Positions 30,956 to 39,251 of a stretch of DNA of 64,000 bases are shown piece by piece. Position numbers and translations under genes: made by a program. The stretch is from NCBI GenBank assembly GCA_963736175.1, contig CAVTNU010000014.1, positions 124,001 to 188,000 on the forward strand, written 5' to 3'. The notes under the pieces were generated by a model. The model searched no databases. It was not told the DNA's origin and saw only the letters and a list, made by a program, of their open reading frames with translations. Every line of letters begins with the position of its first letter. Position 1 is the stretch's first letter. Origin of the DNA: Rhodoblastus sp963736175. GTDB taxonomy: Bacteria; Pseudomonadota; Alphaproteobacteria; Rhizobiales; Beijerinckiaceae.

Positions 30956-31672
30956 TCAGGTATGTCGTCGCATGAGGACGTCTTTGGCTTCATTGACTCG
31001 AGCCGCCAGCTCCGTCGTTCCCCCGTGATCGGGATGCAGTTTCTTCATGAGCGCGCGATGGGCGCTCGCGATTTCGTCCCGACTGGCGCCCGATTGAAGC
31101 CCAAGCGTCTGATAGGCTTGCTGTTCGCTCATCTGGCCGGGGCGAGCCCCGTTCGACCCGCGCCGCGCGTCAGTCTCGCTTTGACCTGCCTGACGCCAAC
31201 CGGCAAAGCGGCGGTCAAAATACGTCTCTAACAAGCGCGCCGCGTCGACGTCCGACGCGCCGCAATATTGATACAGCGTATCGCATTCCTGACGCGAAAG
31301 CTCATCGAGCCCGCGGCCGGCGAATACGCCAGCCAATACCTGACCGCTGATATTGCCGCTTTTGTGATCGAGCTCCATGAACACCGTTCGCGTCGTGGCG
31401 CGCGAAACCGCGGCTTTGGCGCCCGCGCCGCCGGCGGCGAAGAAATCGCTCCAGCCGCCCTTGTGTCCGAACAGCCAGAGCGAGAGGCCGCCGAGGCCCG
31501 CCGCGACGCCGATGCGTCCGCGCAGCAACACCAGCAGCGCGCCAAGCGCCACGAAAATTCCGCCGCCGACCTTGACCGTTCGCGCCACTTTGGCCGGCGG
31601 CGTGTTGGAGGCGACGCGCAAACCATAGATAACCAGAACGAGGGCCAAAAAGCCGATCAGTACAAAAGGCAT
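30956..31672 (-). CDS. J-domain membrane protein
   Basis: 238 residues. Two N-terminal hydrophobic segments (about 3-18 and 35-66) are followed by a TerB-like acidic helical region and a C-terminal J domain with the essential HPD triad at 213-215 (KKLHPDHGG). J domains stimulate DnaK/Hsp70 ATPase, so this is likely a membrane-tethered DnaK recruiter of the kind related to mitochondrial Pam18/DNAJC15. It is 20 bp downstream of a VWA-like gene and probably co-transcribed with it. Confidence 0.85.
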   Translation of the reverse strand: MPFVLIGFLALVLVIYGLRVASNTPPAKVARTVKVGGGIFVALGALLVLLRGRIGVAAGLGGLSLWLFGHKGGWSDFFAAGGAGAKAAVSRATTRTVFMELDHKSGNISGQVLAGVFAGRGLDELSRQECDTLYQYCGASDVDAARLLETYFDRRFAGWRQAGQSETDARRGSNGARPGQMSEQQAYQTLGLQSGASRDEIASAHRALMKKLHPDHGGTTELAARVNEAKDVLMRRHT

Positions 31673-31692
31673 GGCGAACCCCGTTTCAACCG

Positions 31693-32403
31693 TCAGCGCA
31701 TTTGCGATAAAAGCGCCCGCGCTTCGCCATCGCCTGAATCGGCGGCTTTTTCAAGCGCGCAAACGCCGCCGGCGGCATAGGCCGCCGCCGCGCCCAGCAG
31801 CGCCGCCAGCCGTCCCGGCGCGCCGGCGTCGAAGCGCGCGTAAGCCCCGCCGCTCAGCCGCGCAATTTCCTTGAAACAGGCGCCGACGTCCAGATCTTCG
31901 CCCTCCTGGAAGACAAAACCCTTGACGCCCGCCATGCCCAACTCGCCGGCGAGAACGGCGAGATCGTCGGCGTTTTCCTCCATCGCGTCGCCGACAAAGA
32001 CAAAGGCGCCGACGCGTTCGTCCGCATTCTCGGCCTTGATATGGCGCAGCACTTTGCCAATCTGGGTGTGGCCGCCGCGCACCTCGATCTTCGACATCAA
32101 CGTCGCAAGACCAGCCCCGCCATTGACGAAACGCGAAGCGCGGCATTCGCCAAAACCGCGAAAATAGACCAATTGCACGTCAAGCCCGCCAAAGCCGGCC
32201 GCCGCCTCGAACATTTTGCCTTGCAGGCTTTGCGCCAGATCCCAGGTCGGCTGCCGGCTCATCGTTGCATCGAGGGCGAAAATCAACTTTCCGCGCGCCG
32301 ACGGCCGCGTCGACGGACTCTTCGCCGCCTCAACAAAAGCGTCAATATCGGTTTGGGCGCCGCCTTGCGGCGTTGCGATGGGGACTTTGCTTTGCGCAGC
32401 CAA
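31693..32403 (-). CDS. VWA-like protein
   Basis: 236 residues. A von Willebrand A-like fold is suggested by the metal-site segment FALDATMSR (Asp45-x-Thr47-x-Ser49, a MIDAS variant), the RGGHTQIGKVLRHIK stretch with a second-site Thr, and FVFVGDAMEEN, the third MIDAS Asp. No signal peptide or membrane helix is visible. VWA modules bind protein partners through a divalent metal. Its neighbour is the J-domain protein. Confidence 0.75.
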   Translation of the reverse strand: MAAQSKVPIATPQGGAQTDIDAFVEAAKSPSTRPSARGKLIFALDATMSRQPTWDLAQSLQGKMFEAAAGFGGLDVQLVYFRGFGECRASRFVNGGAGLATLMSKIEVRGGHTQIGKVLRHIKAENADERVGAFVFVGDAMEENADDLAVLAGELGMAGVKGFVFQEGEDLDVGACFKEIARLSGGAYARFDAGAPGRLAALLGAAAAYAAGGVCALEKAADSGDGEARALLSQMR

Positions 32404-32574
32404 GATCCTGGTCCTCCCGCTGGAGGGTTCTCAAATTGTGTCGACGCGGCAAAAAAACAACCCATCAAAGTCATATCCGCGGCGCACGATGGACGAAGCC
32501 GACGCTTTGGGCCAATCTCGCAACCATGATCGATACGAAAACACACATTCGCGCCGCGGCCAAGGTCTGACAAC

Positions 32575-33000
32575 ATGGCCCTGCACCTGCTCAAGCTCTG
32601 CGTCGGGGCGCAATCCATCGCCGACCTCGAAGCCTGGATCGAACAGCGCCACAAAAACGCGAAGACTCATTCCCACATTACGCGCATGGTTCCCAAGCGT
32701 GTCGAGGAGTTGCTCGACGGAGGCTCGCTCTACTGGGTCATCAAGGGGCAGATCGCGGCAAGGCAAAAACTGGCGGCCATCAACACGTTCACGGACAAAG
32801 AGGGCGTTGGACGCTGCAGACTCGTCCTGGAAAAGCCGGTCGTCGCCGTTCATCCGCGCCCGTTTCGCGCCTTTCAGGGCTGGCGCTATCTGCAGGACAA
32901 GGACGCGCCGGCCGATCTGGCGCAGACGAAAGGCGGCGCCGACATCGCCCAGATGCCGGAAGACATGCGCCGGCATTTGCGCGATCTGGGCCTGCTTTGA
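32575..33000 (+). CDS. DUF1489 family protein
   Basis: 141 residues matching the alphaproteobacterial DUF1489 family: LLKLCVGAQSIADLEAW near the start, THITRMVPKR-like SHITRMVPKR, and the end FQGWRYLQ with QMPEDMRRHLRDLGLL. No motif points to a function. It is convergent with the potassium-channel gene, with three bases between the stops. Confidence 0.88.
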   Translation: MALHLLKLCVGAQSIADLEAWIEQRHKNAKTHSHITRMVPKRVEELLDGGSLYWVIKGQIAARQKLAAINTFTDKEGVGRCRLVLEKPVVAVHPRPFRAFQGWRYLQDKDAPADLAQTKGGADIAQMPEDMRRHLRDLGLL

Positions 33001-33003
33001 GGC

Positions 33004-33936
33004 TTAGACCTCTTCGGCGTCGTCCGGCGCCGTTTCATCGTCCAGCTCGATCGAGGCTTCCTCGATCGTGTCGTGAAATTTGCGATAGTCGATGAACGGC
33101 GAGCCGTTCTCGCCCTGGGCGAGGATGTCGACGAAGACGTGGCCGACGCGCACGTCCTTGTAGGAATAGGAATGGCGAATGTTGACCTGCTGGCCCGAGG
33201 CGTCGTCAAAACCATGGAACGTGACGATGAAATAGGCGTCGGCGGCCTCCAGATCGGCGGCGCTCTTGCCGAATATCGGGCTGGCCTCGTCCACCTTATG
33301 CAGCAGCAGCCAGCTCAAGGCGAAGGCGGGATTGCGGTGCTGGCGCAGGGCGAGCGGCGCGAACCGACGGAAACGGCGACCGTCCCGCGTTTCCTCGTCG
33401 TAGAAATACCAGATTTCGGCGCGCGCCTCGGACACAAAGCTTTGCCGGGCGTTGGCGAGCCGCGTCATCAGCATGCGCTGGCCGTCGTGCGAGCCGAGAA
33501 CCATGTCCCGCGCGAACACAAGGCGGGCGCGTGGTCGGGAAAAGCGGGTGAAAATCAGGCCGGTGAACACCGCCAGCGATGACATGCCAATAAAGATTTC
33601 CAACGTAGCGACCAGATGGGCGTAATCGGTGCGCGGATGCATGTCGCCATAGCCGACGGTCGCCAGGGTTTCGATGGAAAAATAGAACAGATCGGCGAAG
33701 AAATCAGGACGCGCATTGGCGATGGGCGCCTCGCCCAGCCAGAACAGCGCGGCGAACAGGGCGTTCAGCGTGACGAAAAAGACGGCGTAGCCGAGGAAGA
33801 AAACCGGCCAGGACGCCGTCAGCGAGCGATGATAGACGTCGCCCCAGAAGGAGTTCGACAGTCCCCGGGTCAACAGTTCGCGGTCGCCGATGCGAATTCT
33901 TTGCGCCCGCGCGGGGCGACGCAGGATTTTCATCAT
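33004..33936 (-). CDS. Inward-rectifier-type (KirBac) potassium channel
   Basis: 310 residues. Two transmembrane helices (about 43-66 and 110-135) flank a pore helix and the selectivity filter TVGYGD (93-98). The cytoplasmic C-terminal half (about 145-290) has the Kir beta-sandwich look (RLANARQSFVSEARAEIWYF, then FHGFDDASGQQVNIRHSY). KirBac channels form tetramers and pass K+ across the inner membrane. An acidic tail (DDETAPDDAEEV) ends the protein. It appears to be a single-gene unit. Confidence 0.92.
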   Translation of the reverse strand: MMKILRRPARAQRIRIGDRELLTRGLSNSFWGDVYHRSLTASWPVFFLGYAVFFVTLNALFAALFWLGEAPIANARPDFFADLFYFSIETLATVGYGDMHPRTDYAHLVATLEIFIGMSSLAVFTGLIFTRFSRPRARLVFARDMVLGSHDGQRMLMTRLANARQSFVSEARAEIWYFYDEETRDGRRFRRFAPLALRQHRNPAFALSWLLLHKVDEASPIFGKSAADLEAADAYFIVTFHGFDDASGQQVNIRHSYSYKDVRVGHVFVDILAQGENGSPFIDYRKFHDTIEEASIELDDETAPDDAEEV

Positions 33937-33964
33937 CGGGCGCGCCGATCGAGCTTGAGACGAA

Positions 33965-34621
33965 TCACAAATTTTCCCATTTCTCGATTACCCAGGTCTC
34001 GTTTTTGGCCCCCGCGCGCCATTTGAACCAAGCGGGCATGGCCATAACCGTCCTCATATAGGCGTTTGTCACCGCGCTGACCGGCAAAGCGTAAGTGTCG
34101 AGGCGCGCGACGACCGGCGCAAAAAAGGCGTCGGCGGCGCAGAAGGCGCCGAACAGGAATGGTCCGCCGCCGCCAAACTCGCAGCGCGCGTTGGCCCAGG
34201 CGGCCTCGATTTGCTCAAGATCGGCCTGCGCGGCGGTGTCGATCGGTTTTGGCGAGGCGCGCCGGTCGCGCCGGAAATTGGTCGGAGATTGTTGGCGCAG
34301 GGCCTGAAAACCCGCGTGCATTTCGGCGCAAAGCGATCGCGCGCGGCTTCTGGCTTGCGCGCCGATCGGCCAGATTCCGATGTCGGGAAATTTCTCGGCC
34401 AAATATTCGACAATGGCGAGCGAATCCCAGACAATCAGATCGCCGTCGTGAAGCACCGGCGCCTTGCCCGACGGACCCTGTCGCAGCAAAGCCGATTTCG
34501 ACTCGGCGCGATAGAGCGGAACGACGATCTCCTCGAACGGAATTCCCAAACCTTCCATCAAGATCCAAGGCCGCATCGACCAGGACGAATAGGCTTTGTT
34601 GCCAACAACCAATTTCAGCAT
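33965..34621 (-). CDS. Glutathione S-transferase family protein
   Basis: 218 residues from the ATG at 34621, which begins the GST N-terminal thioredoxin-like fold (MLKLVVGNKAYSSWSMRPWI) with a Ser pair as possible catalytic residue; the longer open frame upstream is not conserved. The glutathione-site segment VWDSLAIVEYLAEKFP matches the family, followed by an all-helical C-terminal domain. Substrate unknown. It follows the rhodanese gene by 29 bp, so the two thiol-related genes are probably an operon. Confidence 0.9.
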   Translation of the reverse strand: MLKLVVGNKAYSSWSMRPWILMEGLGIPFEEIVVPLYRAESKSALLRQGPSGKAPVLHDGDLIVWDSLAIVEYLAEKFPDIGIWPIGAQARSRARSLCAEMHAGFQALRQQSPTNFRRDRRASPKPIDTAAQADLEQIEAAWANARCEFGGGGPFLFGAFCAADAFFAPVVARLDTYALPVSAVTNAYMRTVMAMPAWFKWRAGAKNETWVIEKWENL

Positions 34622-34650
34622 CGTCGATAAACCCTCAAACCAAACGGCGA

Positions 34651-35052
34651 TCAGGCTTTGCCGCCTTCGATCGGCGCGCCGGCCTTTCTCCAGGCGGAAA
34701 AGCCGCCGTCGATATGGACGACCGGCGCAAGGCCCATGCGTTGCGCCACGTAGGTCGCCAGCGCCGAGCGCCAACCGGCGGCGCAGAAAAATACGAAGGT
34801 CTTGTCTTCCTGAAACACCGGCTTGGCGTAGGGGCTTTCCGGATCGATCCAGAATTCGAGCATGCCGCGCGGACAATGAAAGGCGCCAGGAATGCGGCCC
34901 TCGCGCTCAAGCTCGCGCGGATCGCGCAGATCGACGAAGATCACGTCGTCCCGCCCGAGCCATTGGCGCGCGTCATCGACGCTGAGCGTCTTGATCGCCG
35001 CAGTGGCTTCGGCGAGCATTTGTTTGTACCCATATGATATTTTCGACGCCAT
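34651..35052 (-). CDS. Rhodanese domain protein
   Basis: 133 residues, a single rhodanese domain. The active-site loop is CAAGWRS with Cys90, and the preceding VDLRDPRELEREGRIPGA is the CH2A motif. Such proteins carry persulfide sulfur in the cytoplasm. Its partner gene encodes a glutathione S-transferase, consistent with low-molecular-weight thiol chemistry (inference). Confidence 0.92.
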   Translation of the reverse strand: MASKISYGYKQMLAEATAAIKTLSVDDARQWLGRDDVIFVDLRDPRELEREGRIPGAFHCPRGMLEFWIDPESPYAKPVFQEDKTFVFFCAAGWRSALATYVAQRMGLAPVVHIDGGFSAWRKAGAPIEGGKA

Positions 35053-35148
35053 GCGCGCTTCTTCCTTTGCGGTTGAACCGTCGAAAGATTGGAGCGCATG
35101 GCTCTCGCCCCGTCAACCGCCGCCTGAACGCCAAGTCTGGAGCACGCC

Positions 35149-35844
35149 ATGTGGCAAAGCTATTCTGTCGATATCGTCGCACTGGCGTTCTTCCTCCTCG
35201 CCTGGGCCAGCTATCATCAATTCGTCGAGCGCGCCGGCTCCAAAAAGGCCTCGCTCAATCATTTGATGGACGAATATCGGCTGATCTGGATGGAGCGCAT
35301 GGGAGCGCGTGAAACCCGCATTGTCGACGCGCAGATTCTCGCTTCGCTGCAAAACGGCACGGCGTTTTTCGCCTCCACGTCCCTGCTGGCGCTCGGCGGC
35401 GCCGTCGCAATGCTGCGCGCGACCGACGACGCCTTGCGCGTATTTTCCGATTTTCCGGGCGGGTTGACCGCCTCGCGCCCATTCTGGGAAATCAAGGTGA
35501 TCGGTCTGGCGTTGATTTTCGGCTATACGTTTTTCAAATTTTCTTGGTCGTATCGCCTGTTCAATTTTTCCGCGATACTGATGGGCGCGACCCCGCCCGC
35601 CGACGATCCGAACGAAGCGGAACGCCGTCTGACCATCAAACGCGCCGCGCAAATGAACGTCGTCGCGGCGGGGCATTTTTCGCGCGGCCAACGCGGCTTT
35701 TTCTTCGCCCTCGCCTATCTTGGCTGGTTCGCTGGGCCTTTCGCGCTGATCACGACGACGGCGGCGGTCGTCGCCGTCGCCTGGACTCGCCAGATCGCCT
35801 CCGACGCGCGCTCCGCCGTCACGATGCGGCTCGACGATCAATGA
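35149..35844 (+). CDS. DUF599 membrane protein
   Basis: 231 residues with four hydrophobic segments (about 8-25, 65-85, 115-135, 185-210). The family features include WASYHQFVE near the start, a conserved MDEYRLIWMERM, and NGTAFFAST. DUF599 proteins are uncharacterised. It is divergent from the rhodanese/GST pair and is followed after 45 bp by a small DUF3253 gene. Confidence 0.85.
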   Translation: MWQSYSVDIVALAFFLLAWASYHQFVERAGSKKASLNHLMDEYRLIWMERMGARETRIVDAQILASLQNGTAFFASTSLLALGGAVAMLRATDDALRVFSDFPGGLTASRPFWEIKVIGLALIFGYTFFKFSWSYRLFNFSAILMGATPPADDPNEAERRLTIKRAAQMNVVAAGHFSRGQRGFFFALAYLGWFAGPFALITTTAAVVAVAWTRQIASDARSAVTMRLDDQ

Positions 35845-35889
35845 AAGAGCGATCTTGACCTTGCCGTCGGGCGCGCGCATCAAGCGATC

Positions 35890-36162
35890 ATGAGCGAAAT
35901 CGATCCTTTGAGCCGCACCATTCTTTCCGTTTGCGCCGAGGCCGGCGCCGGCAAGACCATTTGTCCAACCGACGCCGCCAAGGCGTTCGCTACGGCGCGC
36001 GGCGAGGACGCCCTGTCGTGGCGCGGCCATTTGAACGCGGTGCGCAAAAGCGCCGTGGCGTTGGCGCGCGGCGGGCGGCTGGTCATCTTCCGCAAGGGCA
36101 AACCCGCCGATCCTGATGATTTTCGCGGCGTCTACCGGCTTGGCCTGCCTCATCCCGATTGA
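35890..36162 (+). CDS. DUF3253 family protein
   Basis: 90 residues. The sequence follows the DUF3253 pattern: an N-terminal helix (ILSVCAEAGAGKTICPTDAAKAF), then WRGHLNAVRKSAVALARGGRLVIFRKGKP, ending FRGVYRLG. The family looks like a small winged-helix fold, but no function is known. It lies between the DUF599 and YdcF-type genes on the same strand. Confidence 0.85.
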   Translation: MSEIDPLSRTILSVCAEAGAGKTICPTDAAKAFATARGEDALSWRGHLNAVRKSAVALARGGRLVIFRKGKPADPDDFRGVYRLGLPHPD

Positions 36163-36206
36163 TTTTCCGAGCGCCGGTCCGGCGCCGTTTTCAGGCTCCC
36201 TGACGC

Positions 36207-37010
36207 ATGTTTTTTCTGCTTTCGAAGGCCTTCTGGTTTGTCGTCGCCCCCAGCCACTCGCCGATCATCCTGATCGGCCTCGGCTATGCGGCCTGGCGCC
36301 GCGGGAAAAAGTGTGGCCCGCGTCTGGTGGCGTCAGGCTGCGCCTTGGCGCTGTTGTTTGTCTTTTCGCCGTTCGGCGCGCTGGCGCTGCGCCCGCTGGA
36401 AGACCGTTTTCCGAGACTCCCGCAACAAATGGAGCCGCCGACCGGGATCATCGTCCTCGGCGGATCGGTCGATGAAGTCGTCACCAGCGCGCGCCATCAG
36501 ACGACGCTCGACGAAGCGGCCGAACGCCTGACCGAGGCGGTCGCTTTGGCCCGCCTTTACCCCCAGGCGAAACTGGTGTTCACCGGCGGCTCGGCCAGCC
36601 TTTTGGGCGGGGATTTCACCGAAAGCGACGTCGTGCGCCAGTTCTGGCGCGAGATGGGCGTGGATGAAACGCGCGTCGTCTTCGAGGACAAGTCGCGCAA
36701 CACGTTCGAAAACGCCATTTTCACGCGCGAACTCGTTCATCCGCGCAAGAACGAGCGCTGGCTGTTGATTACCTCGGCATTCCATATGCCGCGCGCGGTC
36801 GGCATTTTCCGGCGGGCGGGGATGACGCTCATCCCCTACCCGGTCGACTACCGAACCACAGGAACGGCGCATGATTTTCGCATCTCGCCGGACGGCCCGC
36901 TGGCGCTGCGCTTGAGCGAACTCGCCTTGCGCGAATGGATCGGCCTGTTCGCCTATTGGGCTTCGGGCAAGACCGACTCTCTGTTCCCGGGGCCGGAAAC
37001 AGAGGGCTAG
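36207..37010 (+). CDS. YdcF/ElyC family protein (DUF218)
   Basis: 267 residues. Two N-terminal membrane segments (about 5-28, 38-62) are followed by a DUF218 domain with IIVLGGSVDE, the FTGGSASLLGGD loop, and LLITSAFHMPRAVGIFRRAG. ElyC/SanA-type members influence envelope integrity and peptidoglycan or ECA lipid-carrier use. The catalytic role is unproven. It overlaps by four bases, tail to tail, with the squalene/phytoene-synthase-like gene. Confidence 0.88.
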   Translation: MFFLLSKAFWFVVAPSHSPIILIGLGYAAWRRGKKCGPRLVASGCALALLFVFSPFGALALRPLEDRFPRLPQQMEPPTGIIVLGGSVDEVVTSARHQTTLDEAAERLTEAVALARLYPQAKLVFTGGSASLLGGDFTESDVVRQFWREMGVDETRVVFEDKSRNTFENAIFTRELVHPRKNERWLLITSAFHMPRAVGIFRRAGMTLIPYPVDYRTTGTAHDFRISPDGPLALRLSELALREWIGLFAYWASGKTDSLFPGPETEG

Positions 37011-37873
37011 CCCGCCCGCCACAACGCCCATTGCCGGCGCCATTGCGGAACCTCGATCAATTTCCTGAACGGGTCATAATCGGCGCGGTCCATCGCCCGC
37101 AGATACAACTCGCAGACCGCCAACGGCCGAAAGGCTGGCCTAAGCGGGGCGAGCAAAGCCTTGACGGCCGGCCGCGCCGCCGCCAGATGCCGACGCGCGA
37201 CGGCGCGCAGTTCGGCGAGCGCGGCGCGCAAGCCCTCAGGATCGCCTTGCGTAAACAGGTCGCCCGGCGTCAGGTCATGCCGATTGAGAAGGTCGACCGG
37301 CAAATAGCATTGGTTGCGAAACAGATGCCAGGGAAGCGCCCGCAACAAGCCGGTGATCGCGTAGGCGCAGCCTGCGTGTCCGGCTGCTTCGGCGCAGTCG
37401 ACGCTTTCGCCGCCCGCCAGAATTTGCGCCGCGAGCGCGAACAACACCGAACAGGTCTCCCCGCAATAGCCTTCGAGATCGTTCAAGCTCGGCATCGGAT
37501 CGTCGTAGACGTCGAAGCGGCGCGCCTCGATGAGGTCGATCAGAACTTTGCGCGGTAGGCGACAGACGACGATCGTATCGATCAGGGCGTCGGCGACAGG
37601 ATGGCTTCGTACGTCGCCGCGCGCTTCGCCTTCGAGCGTGTCGATCCACCATTGCAGCCGCATTTCGCCTGGCAAGGGCTCGGAAACCAGCTCCCTGACG
37701 CGCGAAACCTCAAGCGAAAAGGCGTAAAGCGCATGCAGGTGGCGACGCGCCAGGTCCGGCGCGAACATCGAGGCGAGCCAGCGGTCGCGGTCGCCTTCGC
37801 GCAGCAGGGCCTCGCAATGCGCATAGTGATCGGCAAGCATTTGTGTCCGCGACGAGGCGTCAAAAGCCGTCAT
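37007..37873 (-). CDS. Squalene/phytoene synthase family protein
   Basis: 288 residues from the ATG at 37873. The trans-isoprenyl-diphosphate synthase-like fold is supported by FAPDLARRHLHALYAFSLE and by YCGETCSVLFALAAQIL, but the Asp-rich DxxxD motifs of true phytoene or squalene synthases are weak or altered (LIEARRFDVYDD remains). It is the last gene of the yajC-secD-secF operon, a conserved position in Rhizobiales, and resembles the mitochondrial complex I assembly protein NDUFAF6. A carotenoid role is unlikely; no carotenoid genes are near. Confidence 0.85.
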   Translation of the reverse strand: MTAFDASSRTQMLADHYAHCEALLREGDRDRWLASMFAPDLARRHLHALYAFSLEVSRVRELVSEPLPGEMRLQWWIDTLEGEARGDVRSHPVADALIDTIVVCRLPRKVLIDLIEARRFDVYDDPMPSLNDLEGYCGETCSVLFALAAQILAGGESVDCAEAAGHAGCAYAITGLLRALPWHLFRNQCYLPVDLLNRHDLTPGDLFTQGDPEGLRAALAELRAVARRHLAAARPAVKALLAPLRPAFRPLAVCELYLRAMDRADYDPFRKLIEVPQWRRQWALWRAG

Positions 37874-38271
37874 GGCGTAGCGATCAAGGCGGCGGCGACG
37901 CGCCGCTTTTCGCCCAGCAGGATATTGTAGGTCTGGCAAGCTGCGCCGGTGCTCATCGTGTCGACGGCGACGCCGCAGGCGCGCAGGCGCTGGCGCAAAT
38001 TCTCCGGGATCGGCCGCAACTCCCTGCCGCAGCCGAAAATCGCCAGCTCGACCGCGCCTTGCGGCTCGGCGAGCAGAGGCGCCAGCGCAGCTTCGTCGAT
38101 TTCCTCGAACCGCGTCGGCGCAAAGGCGTAAACGCCGGAAGGCAGGCACAAAAGCGAGCCGCGATGCGACATGCCGCCGAAAAGAAAGCCGCCCGAGCCG
38201 TAGGAGTTGATCGGGTATTGCGTCGGGATGAAGCCCGAATAACGCCCGCTTTCGCTCCGATCCGCGCTCAA
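37870..38271 (-). CDS. Mth938-like (DUF498) domain protein
   Basis: 133 residues from a TTG at 38271 that starts two bases after the secF stop. The family core is clear: YPINSYGSGGFLFGGMSHRGSLLCLPSGV, then LAIFGCGRELRPIPENLRQ and VDTMSTGAACQTYNILL. The animal homologue NDUFAF3 assembles complex I. It overlaps the next gene by four bases, so translation of both is coupled. Pairing of NDUFAF3- and NDUFAF6-like genes in one operon supports a shared respiratory-complex or membrane assembly role (inference). Confidence 0.88.
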   Translation of the reverse strand: MSADRSESGRYSGFIPTQYPINSYGSGGFLFGGMSHRGSLLCLPSGVYAFAPTRFEEIDEAALAPLLAEPQGAVELAIFGCGRELRPIPENLRQRLRACGVAVDTMSTGAACQTYNILLGEKRRVAAALIATP

Positions 38272-38272
38272 A

Positions 38273-39229
38273 TCAATAGCTCTGTTGCGGTTTGGCCGGG
38301 CGCTCCGCGACGGAAGTGTCGACCGGGCGCGCCGTTTCGTTGCGCAGGCCAAGATAGATCAGCATCGGTGAACAGATGAAGATCGAGGAATAGGTGGCTA
38401 CGAAAATGCCCCACATCATCGCCAACGAAAACGAGCGGATCACCTGCCCGCCGAATATGACGAGCGACAGCAGGGCTAGAAACACCGTGGTAGCGGTCAT
38501 GATCGTACGTGGAATGACGGCGTTGATCGACGTGTCGATCAACTGATCGGTCGGCATTTTCTTGAACTTGCGCATCATTTCGCGGATACGGTCGAGCACC
38601 ACCACGGTTTCGTTGAGCGAATAGCCGACAATGGTCAGGATCGCCGCGATCGAGGTGGTGTTGAACTCAAGCTGGGTGATCGAGAAAAATCCGACCGTCA
38701 GCAACAGATCGTGCATGGTGGCGATAACCGCCCCGACGGCGAACTGCCATTCGAACCTGAACCACAGATAGGACAGAACGGCGACGATCGACAGAACGAC
38801 GCCGAGCGTGCCGGACTGCACTAACTCGCCCGAAACGCGTGGGCCTACCACCTCGACGCGACGATAGTCGAAGGCGTCGCCGAGGGTCTGCTTGACCTTT
38901 TCCACCGCGCCTTGCTGCGCCGAGTCGCCGCCCGGCTGCATGCCGAATCGGATCGAGGCGTCGGCCGGCGTGCCGAAGCCCTGCACTTCCACGTCGCCGA
39001 GGCCAAGATGATCGGTGACGTCGCGAATATAGGACAGATCGGCCGCGCCCGACTTCGCCTGCACCTCCATCAAGGTGCCGCCGGAGAAATCGATGCCGAA
39101 ATTCATGCCCACGACGAGGAACAATATGACGGAAATGATCGAAAGAACGGCCGAAAACGGATAGCTCACGCGCCGGAAGCGCATGAAGGGGAATTTGGTG
39201 TTTTCGGGCGCAAGCCGCAGGAGTTTCAT
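38273..39229 (-). CDS. secF: Protein translocase subunit SecF
   Basis: 318 residues from the ATG at 39229 (GAGGA upstream). Six membrane segments with the SecF signatures GIDFSGGTLMEV, the LSIVAVLSYLWFRFEWQFA stretch, and GYSLNETVVVLDRIRE. SecD and SecF use the proton motive force to pull secreted proteins through SecYEG from the periplasmic side. It follows secD by 22 bp. Confidence 0.97.
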   Translation of the reverse strand: MKLLRLAPENTKFPFMRFRRVSYPFSAVLSIISVILFLVVGMNFGIDFSGGTLMEVQAKSGAADLSYIRDVTDHLGLGDVEVQGFGTPADASIRFGMQPGGDSAQQGAVEKVKQTLGDAFDYRRVEVVGPRVSGELVQSGTLGVVLSIVAVLSYLWFRFEWQFAVGAVIATMHDLLLTVGFFSITQLEFNTTSIAAILTIVGYSLNETVVVLDRIREMMRKFKKMPTDQLIDTSINAVIPRTIMTATTVFLALLSLVIFGGQVIRSFSLAMMWGIFVATYSSIFICSPMLIYLGLRNETARPVDTSVAERPAKPQQSY

Positions 39230-39251
39230 AGGTCGCAATCCTCTGGCGGGC

